A DNA stretch of 37,815 nt from Hespellia sp. (GCA_022790755.1 JAAVXR010000090.1:1-37815), one strand, 5' to 3'; shown: positions 1 through 8,763, numbered from the stretch's first letter. The notes: generated from the letters alone by a model not told the origin. Made by a program: numbers and translations.

Positions 1-258
1 ATTTATCCGGTGATGCATAACTTCCTGATGGATATGAAAGCACTGAACATGCAGAATCGTACCGTTGCGTTGATTGAGAACGGTTCCTGGGCATGTAAGT
101 CCGGGGATTTGATGCAGAAGTTTATTGATGAAGAACTGAAGGATATGACGGTTCTGAATGAGAGACTTAGTATTGCGTCTTCCATGAATGCTGATAAGAA
201 TGTAGAATTGGATGCTTTGGCGGATGCGATTATAGAGTCTATGGGAACCGAAGAATAG
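1..258 (+). CDS. Flavodiiron-type (FprA family) flavoprotein, C-terminal end
   Basis: The reading frame is open from the first base and ends at TAG 256-258, so only the last 85 residues are present. The visible part resembles the end of a flavodoxin domain as found in A-type flavoproteins: a short lead-in with VMHNFL, then NRTVALIENGSWACKSGD, which resembles the 'G.FGS.GW.G' FMN-loop segment, then an acidic helical tail. Such proteins reduce O2 or NO using a di-iron centre in the N-terminal half, which is outside the window. The assignment rests on this short stretch only. The gene ends at a strong hairpin shared with the convergent chemoreceptor gene. Confidence 0.55.
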   Translation: MYPVMHNFLMDMKALNMQNRTVALIENGSWACKSGDLMQKFIDEELKDMTVLNERLSIASSMNADKNVELDALADAIIESMGTEE

Positions 259-261
259 TGA

Positions 262-321
262 GAAGCGGGACTGTCGAAAAGAAAATTGTGGAATCCAATT
301 ATCTCTCGACAGTCCCGCTTC
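262..321. terminator. Bidirectional intrinsic terminator
   Basis: A perfect 16-bp stem, GAAGCGGGACTGTCGA at 262-277 and its reverse complement at 306-321, encloses a 28-nt AT-rich loop. It sits between the convergent flavoprotein and chemoreceptor genes and probably stops transcription from both sides. The T tract is poor on both strands. Confidence 0.7.
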
Positions 322-336
322 AGATTATGTAAAGAA

Positions 337-1287
337 TTAATTTCCTTTTGAAGTATGTTCTTTTATGATAGGAGGAATCTGTGCCATCATATTGTCAATG
401 TCTTCGAACATGGCGCTCTTCGTAGTCCCAAGTTTGCTTGCCCCTTTGATATGTTTTACAACATCCTGATACCCGTCTTTCAGTTGCTCAAAGAATCCAC
501 ATAGCATCTGCAGGGCTGTTTTTGATTCACCGACCACTCTGGAGATCTCAGACTGTACTTCCGTAGCACCCTCTGCCGATTGTGTGATTTCATCAAACAT
601 ATCATAGGTCTCGTTTACTTTAAACAGACTTCTTCCCAGCGCATTCTGTGATTCCGTGATATTGTTGTTTAACTGTTCTGTTCCCGCTTCCACATCCTGG
701 ATACCGGAATCCACCTCGCCTGTCAAGTTCTTGATCTCGTCCGCAAGTTTTTTCACTTCCACAGCCACTACCGCAAATCCTTTTCCCTGTTCCCCGGCTC
801 TTGCTGCTTCTATGGAGGCGTTCAGTGCAAGAAGATTTGTCTGTTCAGCGATAGATACGATACTACTCGTACAAATCTTTATTTTTTCCACCGATTTTTG
901 AAGAGTTTCAAATGTTTTTTCCATTTCACCAAAATAGGTTTCTACCTGCATAGAGCTGTTTTTCAGCTCCTCAACCCCTCCTTGGGCACGAACGACGGAT
1001 TGGTCGATCCTGTCTTTGACGGTCGCAAATTCACCGGACGCCTGTTCAATACTTGAAAAATTTTGATCAAATTCTTGCAGCTTTTCCTGGAAGCTTCCTG
1101 CCTCGGCAAGTATTTTTTCAAAAGAACTCCCGATATTCCCTAATTTTCGTAAGGATTCCACTTCCTTTTGCACGAGTTCGGTATGGTATTCCTTTAAACT
1201 GCTCATCACATGCAATATTGGATACAGATCGTTCTTGCTTTCAGACATCTTGTTTGCGTCTTGTTTATTTTTCTTCCAAAACATCAT
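337..1287 (-). CDS. Soluble methyl-accepting chemotaxis protein
   Basis: This 316-residue protein consists mostly of a chemoreceptor signalling coiled coil. The hairpin tip lies at about residues 145-185 and contains [16 protein letters not shown] and [17 protein letters not shown], the contact region for CheA/CheW. It has no transmembrane segment, HAMP or recognisable ligand domain, so it should be cytoplasmic. Residues 20-140 are heptad-like. Two adjacent ATG codons follow AAAGGAGG; the first, at 1287, is chosen. A frame open to 1314 would run into the upstream FIST gene. The start lies 10 nt after the FIST stop codon, so the two are almost certainly co-transcribed and FIST may supply the sensing function. 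No flagellar or other che genes are visible. Confidence 0.88.
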   Translation of the reverse strand: MMFWKKNKQDANKMSESKNDLYPILHVMSSLKEYHTELVQKEVESLRKLGNIGSSFEKILAEAGSFQEKLQEFDQNFSSIEQASGEFATVKDRIDQSVVRAQGGVEELKNSSMQVETYFGEMEKTFETLQKSVEKIKICTSSIVSIAEQTNLLALNASIEAARAGEQGKGFAVVAVEVKKLADEIKNLTGEVDSGIQDVEAGTEQLNNNITESQNALGRSLFKVNETYDMFDEITQSAEGATEVQSEISRVVGESKTALQMLCGFFEQLKDGYQDVVKHIKGASKLGTTKSAMFEDIDNMMAQIPPIIKEHTSKGN

Positions 1288-1297
1288 GAATCCTCCT

Positions 1298-2353
1298 TTA
1301 CTCAAATACCACACAGGTCATAGACTGATTCACAAAACGGTTGTTATAGTGCTCTCCATAGCCAACAAAACCTGCGTGTGATCCTAACATACTCATATCG
1401 CGCAAATACTCCTGCATGTAATGATTCTGAGTAAACAGCAAATATCGGAACAGGCAGTTTACAGAGAATACTGCGGATACCCGAGGGAAATCTTGCTGTA
1501 TCTGACGAATGGTATCCTTCACAATCGCTCTATAGTCACCCAGTTCCAGAAGAACAAGAACATCCGAGTCATTTACCTGTCTGAAACATGTCAAAGCATC
1601 CCCTTTTACTTCTTTGATAGAAATAATACAGATATCGTCTCCATTCAGCTTTCCAAAAGGATTCTTGAAAGTTTGTGTTGTGATTTCCTGTTCTGTGATA
1701 TGGAGAATATCTTGGTAGACTTGTTTCGCCGGGTATCCATTTAAGGAACCAATCACGTAATTGGCCTTATCCGTCCGGGACGCGATAAAACGATATTTTT
1801 CTACCTGATGATAGATGTTTTCCTTATAGGCCTTTACCTTTCCGTTCTGATTCTTTACGATTCCATAGACCACTGCGTCCTCATAAATCTTTCCATTAGC
1901 AGACACTTTCCCCGCATCGCCGGTTCCACCTACCAGAGAAATATTTTTTCGTTTCAATACAGAATAGATTGTGGTAAGTACGCAGGCGTCGTTTCCAGTG
2001 CAGAAGTCGATGCATATCGTATCACGCTGTGAACCGTTCACATATTTTACATCCTTCTCAAGGCGCTCAATATATTTTACAGGCATAAGGGATACTTCTT
2101 CTAACACGTTCGCTGCGGCAGTGATACCACCATAAAAGGCGATCACACTAACGCCTTTCTCAATCACTTTGGTATCATAGCTCATACCGATACATCCAAT
2201 ACTGGGCACTTCGGGATAAAGATTCTCCAACTCTGTTACATGTTTTTCAAATTGATCGGCATTAGAAAACAGCATAATAAATTGGGGATTACTTAATCCT
2301 CGAACCGCATCTGTTAAATTTCCCTGTTGACTTTTTCCAAAAAATTGTCTCAT
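1298..2353 (-). CDS. FIST domain sensory protein
   Basis: A 351-residue soluble protein with the features of FIST_N plus FIST_C, a predicted small-ligand sensing module often linked to chemotaxis or diguanylate cyclase signalling. Near residues 50-60 is [10 protein letters not shown], around 140-160 the glycine-rich GGTGDAG followed by VVYGI, and near the C terminus [11 protein letters not shown] and [14 protein letters not shown], which match the C-terminal FIST block. The protein has no output domain; the next gene, 10 nt downstream, is a chemoreceptor signalling domain without a sensor. A likely promoter overlaps the dxr stop codon just upstream. The ligand is unknown; amino acids have been proposed for the family. 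Confidence 0.75.
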   Translation of the reverse strand: MRQFFGKSQQGNLTDAVRGLSNPQFIMLFSNADQFEKHVTELENLYPEVPSIGCIGMSYDTKVIEKGVSVIAFYGGITAAANVLEEVSLMPVKYIERLEKDVKYVNGSQRDTICIDFCTGNDACVLTTIYSVLKRKNISLVGGTGDAGKVSANGKIYEDAVVYGIVKNQNGKVKAYKENIYHQVEKYRFIASRTDKANYVIGSLNGYPAKQVYQDILHITEQEITTQTFKNPFGKLNGDDICIISIKEVKGDALTCFRQVNDSDVLVLLELGDYRAIVKDTIRQIQQDFPRVSAVFSVNCLFRYLLFTQNHYMQEYLRDMSMLGSHAGFVGYGEHYNNRFVNQSMTCVVFE

Positions 2354-2379
2354 AAAAGCGGTCCTCTCTTTCTTTTTTA

Positions 2380-2409
2380 ATGATATGGTATTATTTGACG
2401 ACTTGTCAA
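2380..2409 (-). promoter_or_regulatory. Promoter for the FIST-chemoreceptor pair
   Basis: On the minus strand TTGACA (2409-2404) is followed after 18 nt by TATCAT (2385-2380), 27 nt before the FIST start codon. The -35 box overlaps the TGA stop codon of dxr, so this unit can be transcribed separately from dxr. Confidence 0.55.
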
Positions 2410-3551
2410 TGTATTTCCATTTCTAACAGTGTAAGTTCTCTCGTTTTTTGATCTAATTCCAGAATTTTTTCTATGGTATCTAGTTTTTCTCCGGTATGTT
2501 TTTGAAGCATGATTTCCATGATCCTGGGAATGTCCGTATACTTGATTTTGGATTCTAAGAATGCATTCACCAGGACTTCATCCGCCGCGTTTAATACAAC
2601 TTGATAGCTGTGGCCTTTTTTGATCGCATCGAACGCCAGTTTTAGACATTTGAATTTCTCAAGATCCGGTTTCTCAAATGCAAGGGTATGGATTTGAAAT
2701 AAATCTAACTTTTCGATCTGATTTTGCAGACGATTCGGATAATTCAGTGCATAAGCGATCGGAATTTCCATGGACTTTGGACCGATGTTTGCGATGATGG
2801 TTCCGTCCTCAAATTGTACCATGGAATGCACGAAGCTCTTTCGGTGTACGACAACCTGAATTTGATCGGGTTCTACATCGAATAACCATTTTGCCTCAAT
2901 GACTTCAAATCCTTTATTCATCATTGTGGAGGAATCAATGGTTACTTTTGCGCCCATATTCCATGTGGGATGATCCAGTGCATCTTCCACAGTAATATTA
3001 TCGGTAATCTCTTTGTCAAAGAATGGACCGCCGGATGCTGTGAGAAGGATTTTGTCAATTTTGTTGTGTCGTTCTCCATTTAAGCACTGCATGATGGCGC
3101 TGTGTTCACTGTCCACGGTCAGTAGAGTCGCGTGATGTTCTCTTGCGGCATGGATGATCAATTCACCGCCAGCGACCAGGACTTCTTTATTTGCCAGGGC
3201 GACTGTCTTTCCGTGACGGATCATGTTGTAGGTCGGCTTCAAACCGGAGATTCCGACCAGTGCGGATACTGCGATGTCATAATCCGTCAGATTCGAAATA
3301 TCCTCCATGCCCTGTGTTCCGAAATGAATATCTAAAGAATCAAACTTCTCTTTCAGGTAGTTTTGATGTTCTTCAGACTTGATGTAGACATGTCTGGGAT
3401 GGAATTCCAAAATCTGTTCTGCTAATTTTTTGACATTATTTCCTGCAATCAGAGCGGATACTTCAAAAAGCTCTGGATGACTTCTAATCACATTTAAGGT
3501 ACTGGTTCCGATAGAGCCAGTGGAACCAAATATACTGATTCTTTTTTTCAT
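2406..3551 (-). CDS. dxr: 1-deoxy-D-xylulose 5-phosphate reductoisomerase
   Basis: Converts 1-deoxyxylulose 5-phosphate to 2-C-methylerythritol 4-phosphate with NADPH, the second step of the MEP isoprenoid pathway, in the cytoplasm. The 381 residues match the usual length. Visible signatures are the N-terminal dinucleotide loop GSTGSIGTSTLNVI, LTASGGPFF, the metal/substrate block DHPTWNMGAKVTIDSST followed by MMNKGFEVIEAKWLF, and VHRKSFVHSMVQF. In many clostridia dxr sits with rseP and ispG; here it stands between a HAD phosphatase gene (66 nt upstream on the same strand) and the FIST gene. The start ATG at 3551 is supported by the conserved N terminus MKKRISIFGSTGSIG. Confidence 0.96.
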   Translation of the reverse strand: MKKRISIFGSTGSIGTSTLNVIRSHPELFEVSALIAGNNVKKLAEQILEFHPRHVYIKSEEHQNYLKEKFDSLDIHFGTQGMEDISNLTDYDIAVSALVGISGLKPTYNMIRHGKTVALANKEVLVAGGELIIHAAREHHATLLTVDSEHSAIMQCLNGERHNKIDKILLTASGGPFFDKEITDNITVEDALDHPTWNMGAKVTIDSSTMMNKGFEVIEAKWLFDVEPDQIQVVVHRKSFVHSMVQFEDGTIIANIGPKSMEIPIAYALNYPNRLQNQIEKLDLFQIHTLAFEKPDLEKFKCLKLAFDAIKKGHSYQVVLNAADEVLVNAFLESKIKYTDIPRIMEIMLQKHTGEKLDTIEKILELDQKTRELTLLEMEIH

Positions 3552-3616
3552 AACTATTCACCTGATTTGCTTTCCAGTACTTGAATCATTCGTCGTGTTA
3601 TCAGACAATTAATACA

Positions 3617-4288
3617 CTAGGTTAGGGGACAGAGGATTGCTGTCAATTGGGAAAGTCTGTCGATGATGAAGTCTGCGGGCGTCTGGTCAAAATAAAATCG
3701 CTCATCTCGTTTCGCGAAAGTGATGAGGCCAGCGCTTTTGGCAGCCTGGATTCCAAAGGTGGAATCTTCTACAGCAATGCATTCGCAGGGTTTTTTCCCA
3801 AGCTTTTCCACGGTATAAAGATAGATTTCCGGATTTGGCTTGCTTTCCCGGAACATTTCCCCACTGATGACGAGATTCACATAAGGTTCCAGTTCAATCT
3901 CAAGCATTGCCTGCCGAATATCTTCCATGGGGGAAGAGGAAGCAATCGCAATTTGATACCCTTTTTCTTTCAATTCTGCCATTACCTGTATGATATCTGG
4001 ATCTTTTACCTCTTTGTAAGGCATGCGACCTTTCATTTCTGTACTGGCGATATACTGATCGTAGATTTGTATGATCTCTTCTTCTGTGATGGGCTCAGTT
4101 CTGAATTCGGTCCACCATTTGACCATCATGGATGGGAATTCGGTAAAAGCTTGACCGGCAGTTCGCTTTCGTATTTCCGGATCAATGAAAATCTGATAGT
4201 GATCTAGAAATTCTTTCATCCAGTTGTCGTATACATATTCCGTGTCCACAATGACTCCATCCAGATCAAATATGACTGTGTTTATCAT
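3617..4288 (-). CDS. HAD superfamily hydrolase, beta-phosphoglucomutase-like
   Basis: A 223-residue subclass IA haloacid dehalogenase fold protein. Motif I is FDLDGVIVDTE with the nucleophile and acid/base aspartates D8 and D10. Motif II is IAIASSSP, motif III the lysine in SKPNPEIY, and motif IV VEDSTFGIQAA. The helical cap lies between residues 15 and 90. This pattern fits sugar-phosphate phosphatases and beta-phosphoglucomutases; the substrate cannot be read from sequence. The start ATG follows AGAAAGGATACATAGGAA. It is divergent from the MATE gene at 4475 and 66 nt upstream of dxr on the same strand. Confidence 0.88.
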   Translation of the reverse strand: MINTVIFDLDGVIVDTEYVYDNWMKEFLDHYQIFIDPEIRKRTAGQAFTEFPSMMVKWWTEFRTEPITEEEIIQIYDQYIASTEMKGRMPYKEVKDPDIIQVMAELKEKGYQIAIASSSPMEDIRQAMLEIELEPYVNLVISGEMFRESKPNPEIYLYTVEKLGKKPCECIAVEDSTFGIQAAKSAGLITFAKRDERFYFDQTPADFIIDRLSQLTAILCPLT

Positions 4289-4389
4289 TTCCTATGTATC
4301 CTTTCTGTTCATCTGTTAAAATCCTACCATATCCTATCATAAAATATGTTTTTGGGGAAGTGTTTCTGCTTATTTTTGCTTTGGATGAC

Positions 4390-4419
4390 TTTACAAATCA
4401 CAGGGGTTTCACGTATACT
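4390..4419 (+). promoter_or_regulatory. Promoter for the MATE gene
   Basis: TTTACA (4390-4395), an 18-nt spacer and TATACT (4414-4419) lie 55 nt before the MATE start codon at 4475. Confidence 0.6.
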
Positions 4420-4474
4420 AATAATGCTGCTTTGTCAGATTATGGAGAAACAGCAGTTTTTTGAAGGTGTTTGA

Positions 4475-5815
4475 ATGAAAAAAGTAACTGTGATGACAGA
4501 GGGGACGATCTGGAAACAGATCCTATTCTTTTCGATTCCATTGATACTTGGAAATCTGTTTCAGCAGTTATACAATACGGTGGATTCAATCATTGTGGGA
4601 AATTATATTGGCAATGAAGCACTTGCGGCAGTGGGGTCCAGTGGAGCGGTCATAAATCTTTTGATCAGCTTCTGTATTGGAGCATCCGCGGGTGCAGGGG
4701 TTGTGATTTCTCAGTTTTACGGAGCGCAGAAACTGGAAGGGGTGCATAAAGCGGTGCACACCACCGTGGCGATTGCGATTGTGGCGGGGATTATTTTATC
4801 GGTGTTTGGTGTATTGACGACGCCGGTTTTGCTCCGCTGGATGGGGACACCACAGGAAGTATTCCCGGAGGCTGTCATCTATTTACAAGTGTTTTTCGGT
4901 GGTATTGTATTCTCCGTCATTTATAATATGTGCGCCGGTATTCTGAATGCGGTTGGAAATTCCAGAAGATCTCTGGTTTACCTCATCATCGCGGCGACGT
5001 CTAATATTTTCCTGGATCTTTTGTTTGTCGTCGTATTTCATATGGGAATTGTCGGAGTCGCGTTGGCTACGGATATCAGTCAGCTCTTGTCTTGTATTTT
5101 TATACTTGCGTTTTTGATGAAAAGTAAAGAAGATTACCATGTGAATTTTCGGGAAGTACGATTTTATACGGGATATCTGTCCAGGATTGTCCGTCTAGGT
5201 CTCCCCACCGGATTACAAAATATTGTGATTTCTCTGTCTAACGTCATTGTTCAGACGAGCGTGAACAGTTTTGGCTCCATTGCGATGGCTGGTTTTGCTG
5301 CATACATAAAGGTGGATGGGTTTAATATCCTGCCGGTACTTAGTTTTGGCATGGCCGCCACCACGTTTACCGGACAGAACGTAGGGGCAGGAAAGTATGA
5401 TCGTGTGAAAAAGGGGGCGGTAGTCTCCGTGGTGATGGGAATCATTTATGCAGTCGTGATTGGTGCTTTGCTATTGTTGTTTGCGCCGCAGGTGATCGGT
5501 GTTTTTACACAGGATCAGAAGGTGGTGGAATATGGAGTGTATGTTACAAAATATTTTTGCCCGTTTTATTGGCTTCTGTCCTGTCTGTAGATTCTGACGG
5601 GGATGATTCGGGGTGCGGGAAAGACGATGCAGGCGATGGTTGTTTTCCTGATATCATTCTGTGTCTACCGGGTCGCCTGGAGCTGGATTCTGATGCCGAT
5701 TCATCATGATCTGGGTCTGCTCATGCTGGTTTATCCAACTTCATGGGTCGTCGGAGTAGTGATGATTCTACTGTATGTCTGGAAAGGAAACTGGTTGCCG
5801 AAAAAGAACACATAA
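4475..5815 (+). pseudogene. MATE family efflux transporter interrupted by an in-frame TAG
   Basis: A multidrug and toxin extrusion protein. The first 371 residues contain the usual MATE start (ILGNLFQQLYNTVDSIIVGNYIG) and most of the membrane helices. The reading frame then meets TAG at 5588-5590 and continues in the same frame, without another stop, through ILTGMIRGAGKTMQ to TAA at 5813-5815. Read through, the protein would be about 446 residues, the normal family length, and the tail supplies the last two helices. The base before the A of the stop suggests CAG (Gln) changed to TAG, because homologues generally have a residue such as Gln before the 'LtGmiRGaGKT' motif. The gene is therefore probably a recent pseudogene, or makes a protein lacking its last helices, unless the TAG is suppressed. 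A similar intact paralogue lies 840 bp downstream. Confidence 0.85.
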
Positions 5816-5840
5816 ATAAATGGATCAATGGGAGAAAAAT

Positions 5841-6659
5841 ATGTTTGGGTATATTTCTATTTACGAACCAGAGTTGAAAATGAAAGATTTTCGGAGATAC
5901 AAAGCATATTACTGTGGTTTGTGTAAGGCTCTGAAAGAGCAGTTTGGCAGTGTTGGGCAGTTGACACTGACTTATGATATGACTTTTGTGATTATTTTGC
6001 TCACTTCACTGTATGAGAGTCAGATTTCTGAACAACAATGCCGCTGTAAAGTGCATCCGATAAAAAAGCAGGCGATTTTGACCAGTGAGATGACAGAGTA
6101 TGCGGCGGATATGAATCTGGTTCTGTCGTATTATCATATGAAAGATAATTGGGAAGATGAGCGTAAAATCAGTGGTTTTGTAGGGATTTGTGCATTGCGT
6201 TATCAAGTAAAAAAAGTGATCGAAAAGTATCCAAGACAATGTCGAACGATACAAAGAGAATTAAAGGCAATTCTGCGGTATGAAAAGAAAAATGTCACGG
6301 ACATTGATCTGGTATCCGGATGTTTTGGCCGGTTGATGGGGGAGTTATTGGTCTATCGGGTGGACCATTGGGAGAAATCTCTTCGGAGAATGGGATTTTT
6401 TCTTGGGAAATTTATTTACGTGATGGATGCGTATGAAGATCTGGAGAAGGATAAAAAAGAAAATCTATACAATCCTCTGAAAGAACTGAGCCAAAGAGCG
6501 GACTATGAGGAATACTGTAAGGAAATGCTCTGTATGATGATCGCAGAATGTAGTGCAGAATTTGAAAAACTCCCTTGTCTGGAGGAAGTTGAGATTCTGC
6601 GAAATATTCTATATGCCGGCGTATGGAACCGGTATCAGAGGATGCAGAAGGAGAAGTGA
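5841..6659 (+). CDS. DUF5685 family protein, possible prenyl-synthase-like fold
   Basis: A 272-residue helical protein of the DUF5685 type, recognised by the start MFGYISIYEPELK and the YYCGLCKAL motif. ATG 5841 is chosen because GGGAG lies six bases upstream; the upstream ATG at 5820 has no ribosome binding site. Cys25, Cys28, Cys67 and Cys69 with a following His could bind a metal. Two aspartate-rich motifs stand out: D102NWED106 and D196AYEDLEKD204 followed by YNP, an arrangement like the DxxxD pair of squalene/phytoene synthases. That similarity is my inference; the biochemical role is unknown. Its stop overlaps the start of the next MATE gene (TGATG), so they are translationally coupled. 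Confidence 0.7.
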   Translation: MFGYISIYEPELKMKDFRRYKAYYCGLCKALKEQFGSVGQLTLTYDMTFVIILLTSLYESQISEQQCRCKVHPIKKQAILTSEMTEYAADMNLVLSYYHMKDNWEDERKISGFVGICALRYQVKKVIEKYPRQCRTIQRELKAILRYEKKNVTDIDLVSGCFGRLMGELLVYRVDHWEKSLRRMGFFLGKFIYVMDAYEDLEKDKKENLYNPLKELSQRADYEEYCKEMLCMMIAECSAEFEKLPCLEEVEILRNILYAGVWNRYQRMQKEK

Positions 6660-7990
6660 TGAACAGAGATTTGACAAATGGGAATATTACAAAATCACTG
6701 TTGCTGTTTGCGCTTCCCATGATCGCAGGAAATATGCTTCAACAGCTGTATAATGTCGTGGACACTTTGATTGTGGGACGCTTTTTGGGCAAAGAAGCGC
6801 TAGCAGCAGTCGGGACTTCCTATACACTGATGACGTTTCTGACTTCCATTTTGCTGGGGCTTTGTATGGGGAGTGGGGTGGCTTTTTCGGTTTGTTATGG
6901 CATGAGAGATCTTGACCGAATGAAGTCCAGCATTTTTCAGTCTTTTACCATGATTGCCTCGATCAGTGCGGTGATGAGTGTCATCGTGTTTGTGGGAATT
7001 GATCCGATCATGCTGCTTCTGCAAGTGCCAAGGGATATCTATGATCTGATGAGAGAGTATCTCTGGATCATTTTTTGGGGAATCAGCGCAACATTTTTTT
7101 ACAATTACTTTGCGTCTCTTTTGCGCGCGGTGGGAAATTCTGTGGTTCCGCTTTCCTTTCTCGGGATTTCGGCAGTTTTGAATATCGTTTTGGATCTTTT
7201 ATTTGTGATTCGTTTTCAGATGGGGGTACAAGGGGCGGCGGCTGCGACGGTGATTTCCCAGTTTGTAGCTGGAATTGGCATTGGATGGTATACTCTGAGG
7301 CATTTTCCAGAGTTTCGGATTCAGAAAAAACATATGAGATGGAACCGCACGCTACTTCATGAAATTTTCCAGCTTTCTTTCCTGACATGTCTTCAGCAGT
7401 CGGTGATGAATTTCGGGATTTTAATGATACAGGGACTGGTGAACAGTTTTGGAGCTGCGGTAATGGCTGCTTTTTCGGCGGCCGTCAAAATTGATACGTT
7501 TGCATATATGCCTTCGCAGGACTTTGGAAATGCGTTCTCTACGTTTGTAGCGCAGAATTATGGGGCTGGAAAAAGAGAGAGGATTCGGGAAGGGATTCGG
7601 AAAGCAGCGATTGTGATTTTGGTTTTCTGTACGATCATCAGTATTCTGGTGTGGTTGTTTTCCAGATCGCTTTTGATGTTGTTTATTCGGCCGGAAGAAA
7701 CAGAGATTCTGAGAATCGGAGTTTCCTACCTTCGAACGGAGGGCGCATTTTATTGTCTGATTGGCTTTCTCTCGTTATTCTATGGGTTCTATCGTGCAAT
7801 CAAGCGTCCAGGAATGTCCGTGGTATTGACTGTGATCTCTTTGGGGTCCCGTGTGGTGTTGGCGTATATGTTGGCGCCGATTCCTGCGATCGGTGTGCAG
7901 GGAATTTGGGCGGCAGTACCCATCGGATGGTTTTTGGCTGATTTGGTAGGGTTTTTATATTACCGGCTGCGGTGTGAAAAGCAGCTGTGA
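6659..7990 (+). CDS. MATE family efflux transporter
   Basis: A 443-residue, 12-helix antiporter of the MATE family that would export cationic drugs or metabolites across the membrane using a Na+ or H+ gradient. It shows IAGNMLQQLYNVVDTLIVGRF near the N terminus and NYGAGKRERI after the middle loop. The chosen ATG at 6659 overlaps the preceding stop codon (TGATG) and follows AGAAGGAGAAG. An in-frame start at 6623 lies inside the DUF5685 gene and is unlikely. It resembles the broken MATE gene at 4475, so the two are probably an old tandem duplication that flanks DUF5685. Substrate unknown. Confidence 0.92.
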   Translation: MNRDLTNGNITKSLLLFALPMIAGNMLQQLYNVVDTLIVGRFLGKEALAAVGTSYTLMTFLTSILLGLCMGSGVAFSVCYGMRDLDRMKSSIFQSFTMIASISAVMSVIVFVGIDPIMLLLQVPRDIYDLMREYLWIIFWGISATFFYNYFASLLRAVGNSVVPLSFLGISAVLNIVLDLLFVIRFQMGVQGAAAATVISQFVAGIGIGWYTLRHFPEFRIQKKHMRWNRTLLHEIFQLSFLTCLQQSVMNFGILMIQGLVNSFGAAVMAAFSAAVKIDTFAYMPSQDFGNAFSTFVAQNYGAGKRERIREGIRKAAIVILVFCTIISILVWLFSRSLLMLFIRPEETEILRIGVSYLRTEGAFYCLIGFLSLFYGFYRAIKRPGMSVVLTVISLGSRVVLAYMLAPIPAIGVQGIWAAVPIGWFLADLVGFLYYRLRCEKQL

Positions 7991-7993
7991 GTC

Positions 7994-8022
7994 TGGACAT
8001 TTTTGGGAAATTAGTATATGAT
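7994..8022 (+). promoter_or_regulatory. Promoter for the J-domain gene leader
   Basis: TGGACA (7994-7999), a 17-nt spacer and TATGAT (8017-8022). Transcription would start near 8029, giving a leader of about 110 nt that contains the small leader peptide frame and hairpins described below. Confidence 0.65.
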
Positions 8023-8050
8023 AATGCGTAGAAAATGATCTGTTTATGTT

Positions 8051-8139
8051 GAAACACGCACAGAATAGAGGAAAGGGTGAAAGAAGACATTCATCCATAC
8101 CTGCTTGTGCTGTGAAACACGCACAGAATGGAGGAAATT
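8051..8139 (+). repeat. Leader cassette, copy A (upstream of the J-domain gene)
   Basis: This segment matches 10081-10165 closely. In the 23 nt at 8063-8085 there is one mismatch, and in the 44 nt at 8095-8138 three. Inside copy A the 24 bases at 8051-8074 recur at 8114-8137 with one change, so the ribosome binding site region is tandemly duplicated 63 nt apart. Hairpin 1 pairs 8075-8081 with 8090-8096 and covers the leader peptide GTG. Hairpin 2 pairs 8106-8114 with 8118-8125, with one bulged T, and covers the peptide stop codon. The SD of the main gene follows directly. Confidence 0.8.
8077..8115 (+). CDS. Putative 12-residue leader peptide, copy A
   Basis: A GTG-started frame preceded by GAGGAAAGG encodes (M)KEDIHPYLLVL and stops at TGA 8113-8115. 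It ends 24 nt before the J-domain start codon, in the same frame. The glnS leader holds a 13-residue counterpart, (M)KERRFTPYLLVL, differing by one whole codon. Conservation of the frame, SD, stop position and last six residues suggests that it is translated, perhaps to control the downstream gene by ribosome position. It could instead be a by-product of a mobile repeat. No homologue was searched. Confidence 0.5.
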   Translation: MKEDIHPYLLVL

Positions 8140-8763
8140 ATGTATAAAAATCCATATGATGTACTGGAGATTTCTCCGAATGCTTCGGACGAAGAGGTGA
8201 AGGCTGCATATCGGGAATTGACACGGAAATATCATCCAGATGCAAACGTAAATAATCCGCTCGCAGACTTAGCGGAGGAGAAATTTAAAGAAGTACAGGA
8301 AGCGTATGACACGATCATGCGTGAGCGACAGAGTGGGTACACTGGATATCAGTCTTCCGGTCAGTACCAGAACGGCGGATATCAGCCAAATCAGGATGTA
8401 CAGACGGTCTATAATTTTATCAATTCGAGACGATATCGGGATGCATTGAATCATTTGAATCGGATGCCGGACAGGGATGCCATGTGGTATTATCTGAGTG
8501 CTGCGGCAAATATGGGCGTGGGAAACAATGTTTTAGCACTCGATCATGCGCGCCAGGCGGTCAATATGGAGCCAGGTAATCCGCAGTACAGGCAACTCCT
8601 GGATCAGGTGGAGTGGAATAGTCGAAGATATCAAAATATGTCTCCTTATGGGGGCGGGTATGGAACAGGTAATTCCTGCAGTACCGGTAATATTTGTTGT
8701 GATCTTTGGTGTGCAGACAGTCTGTGTGAATGTATGGGAGGAGATCTTTGTTCATGCATGTAA
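8140..8763 (+). CDS. J-domain (DnaJ-like) protein with TPR-like middle and Cys-rich tail
   Basis: A 207-residue protein with an N-terminal J domain (residues 4-65) carrying the HPD tripeptide at 32-34 (KYHPDANVNN), which would stimulate an Hsp70/DnaK partner. Residues 70-100 are a Gln/Gly/Tyr-rich linker, 100-165 form TPR-like helices (YRDALNHLNRMPDRDAMWYY), and the last 30 residues contain nine cysteines (CCDLWCADSLCECM), suggesting metal binding or membrane-proximal disulfides. It lacks the DnaJ zinc-finger repeats, so it is not the housekeeping DnaJ. ATG 8140 lies five bases after GGAGG; an in-frame ATG at 8128 overlaps that SD. It overlaps the next gene by 10 nt, indicating a shared transcript. 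Confidence 0.85.
   Translation: MYKNPYDVLEISPNASDEEVKAAYRELTRKYHPDANVNNPLADLAEEKFKEVQEAYDTIMRERQSGYTGYQSSGQYQNGGYQPNQDVQTVYNFINSRRYRDALNHLNRMPDRDAMWYYLSAAANMGVGNNVLALDHARQAVNMEPGNPQYRQLLDQVEWNSRRYQNMSPYGGGYGTGNSCSTGNICCDLWCADSLCECMGGDLCSCM

Noticed and set aside
3647-4207. A 186-codon plus-strand frame opposite the HAD hydrolase gene
   Set aside because: The minus strand has all HAD motifs and an SD; the plus frame has neither.
5588-5590. TAG read as pyrrolysine or another recoded amino acid
   Set aside because: No pyl genes or recoding structure are visible, and a MATE protein has no need for it; a nonsense mutation is simpler.
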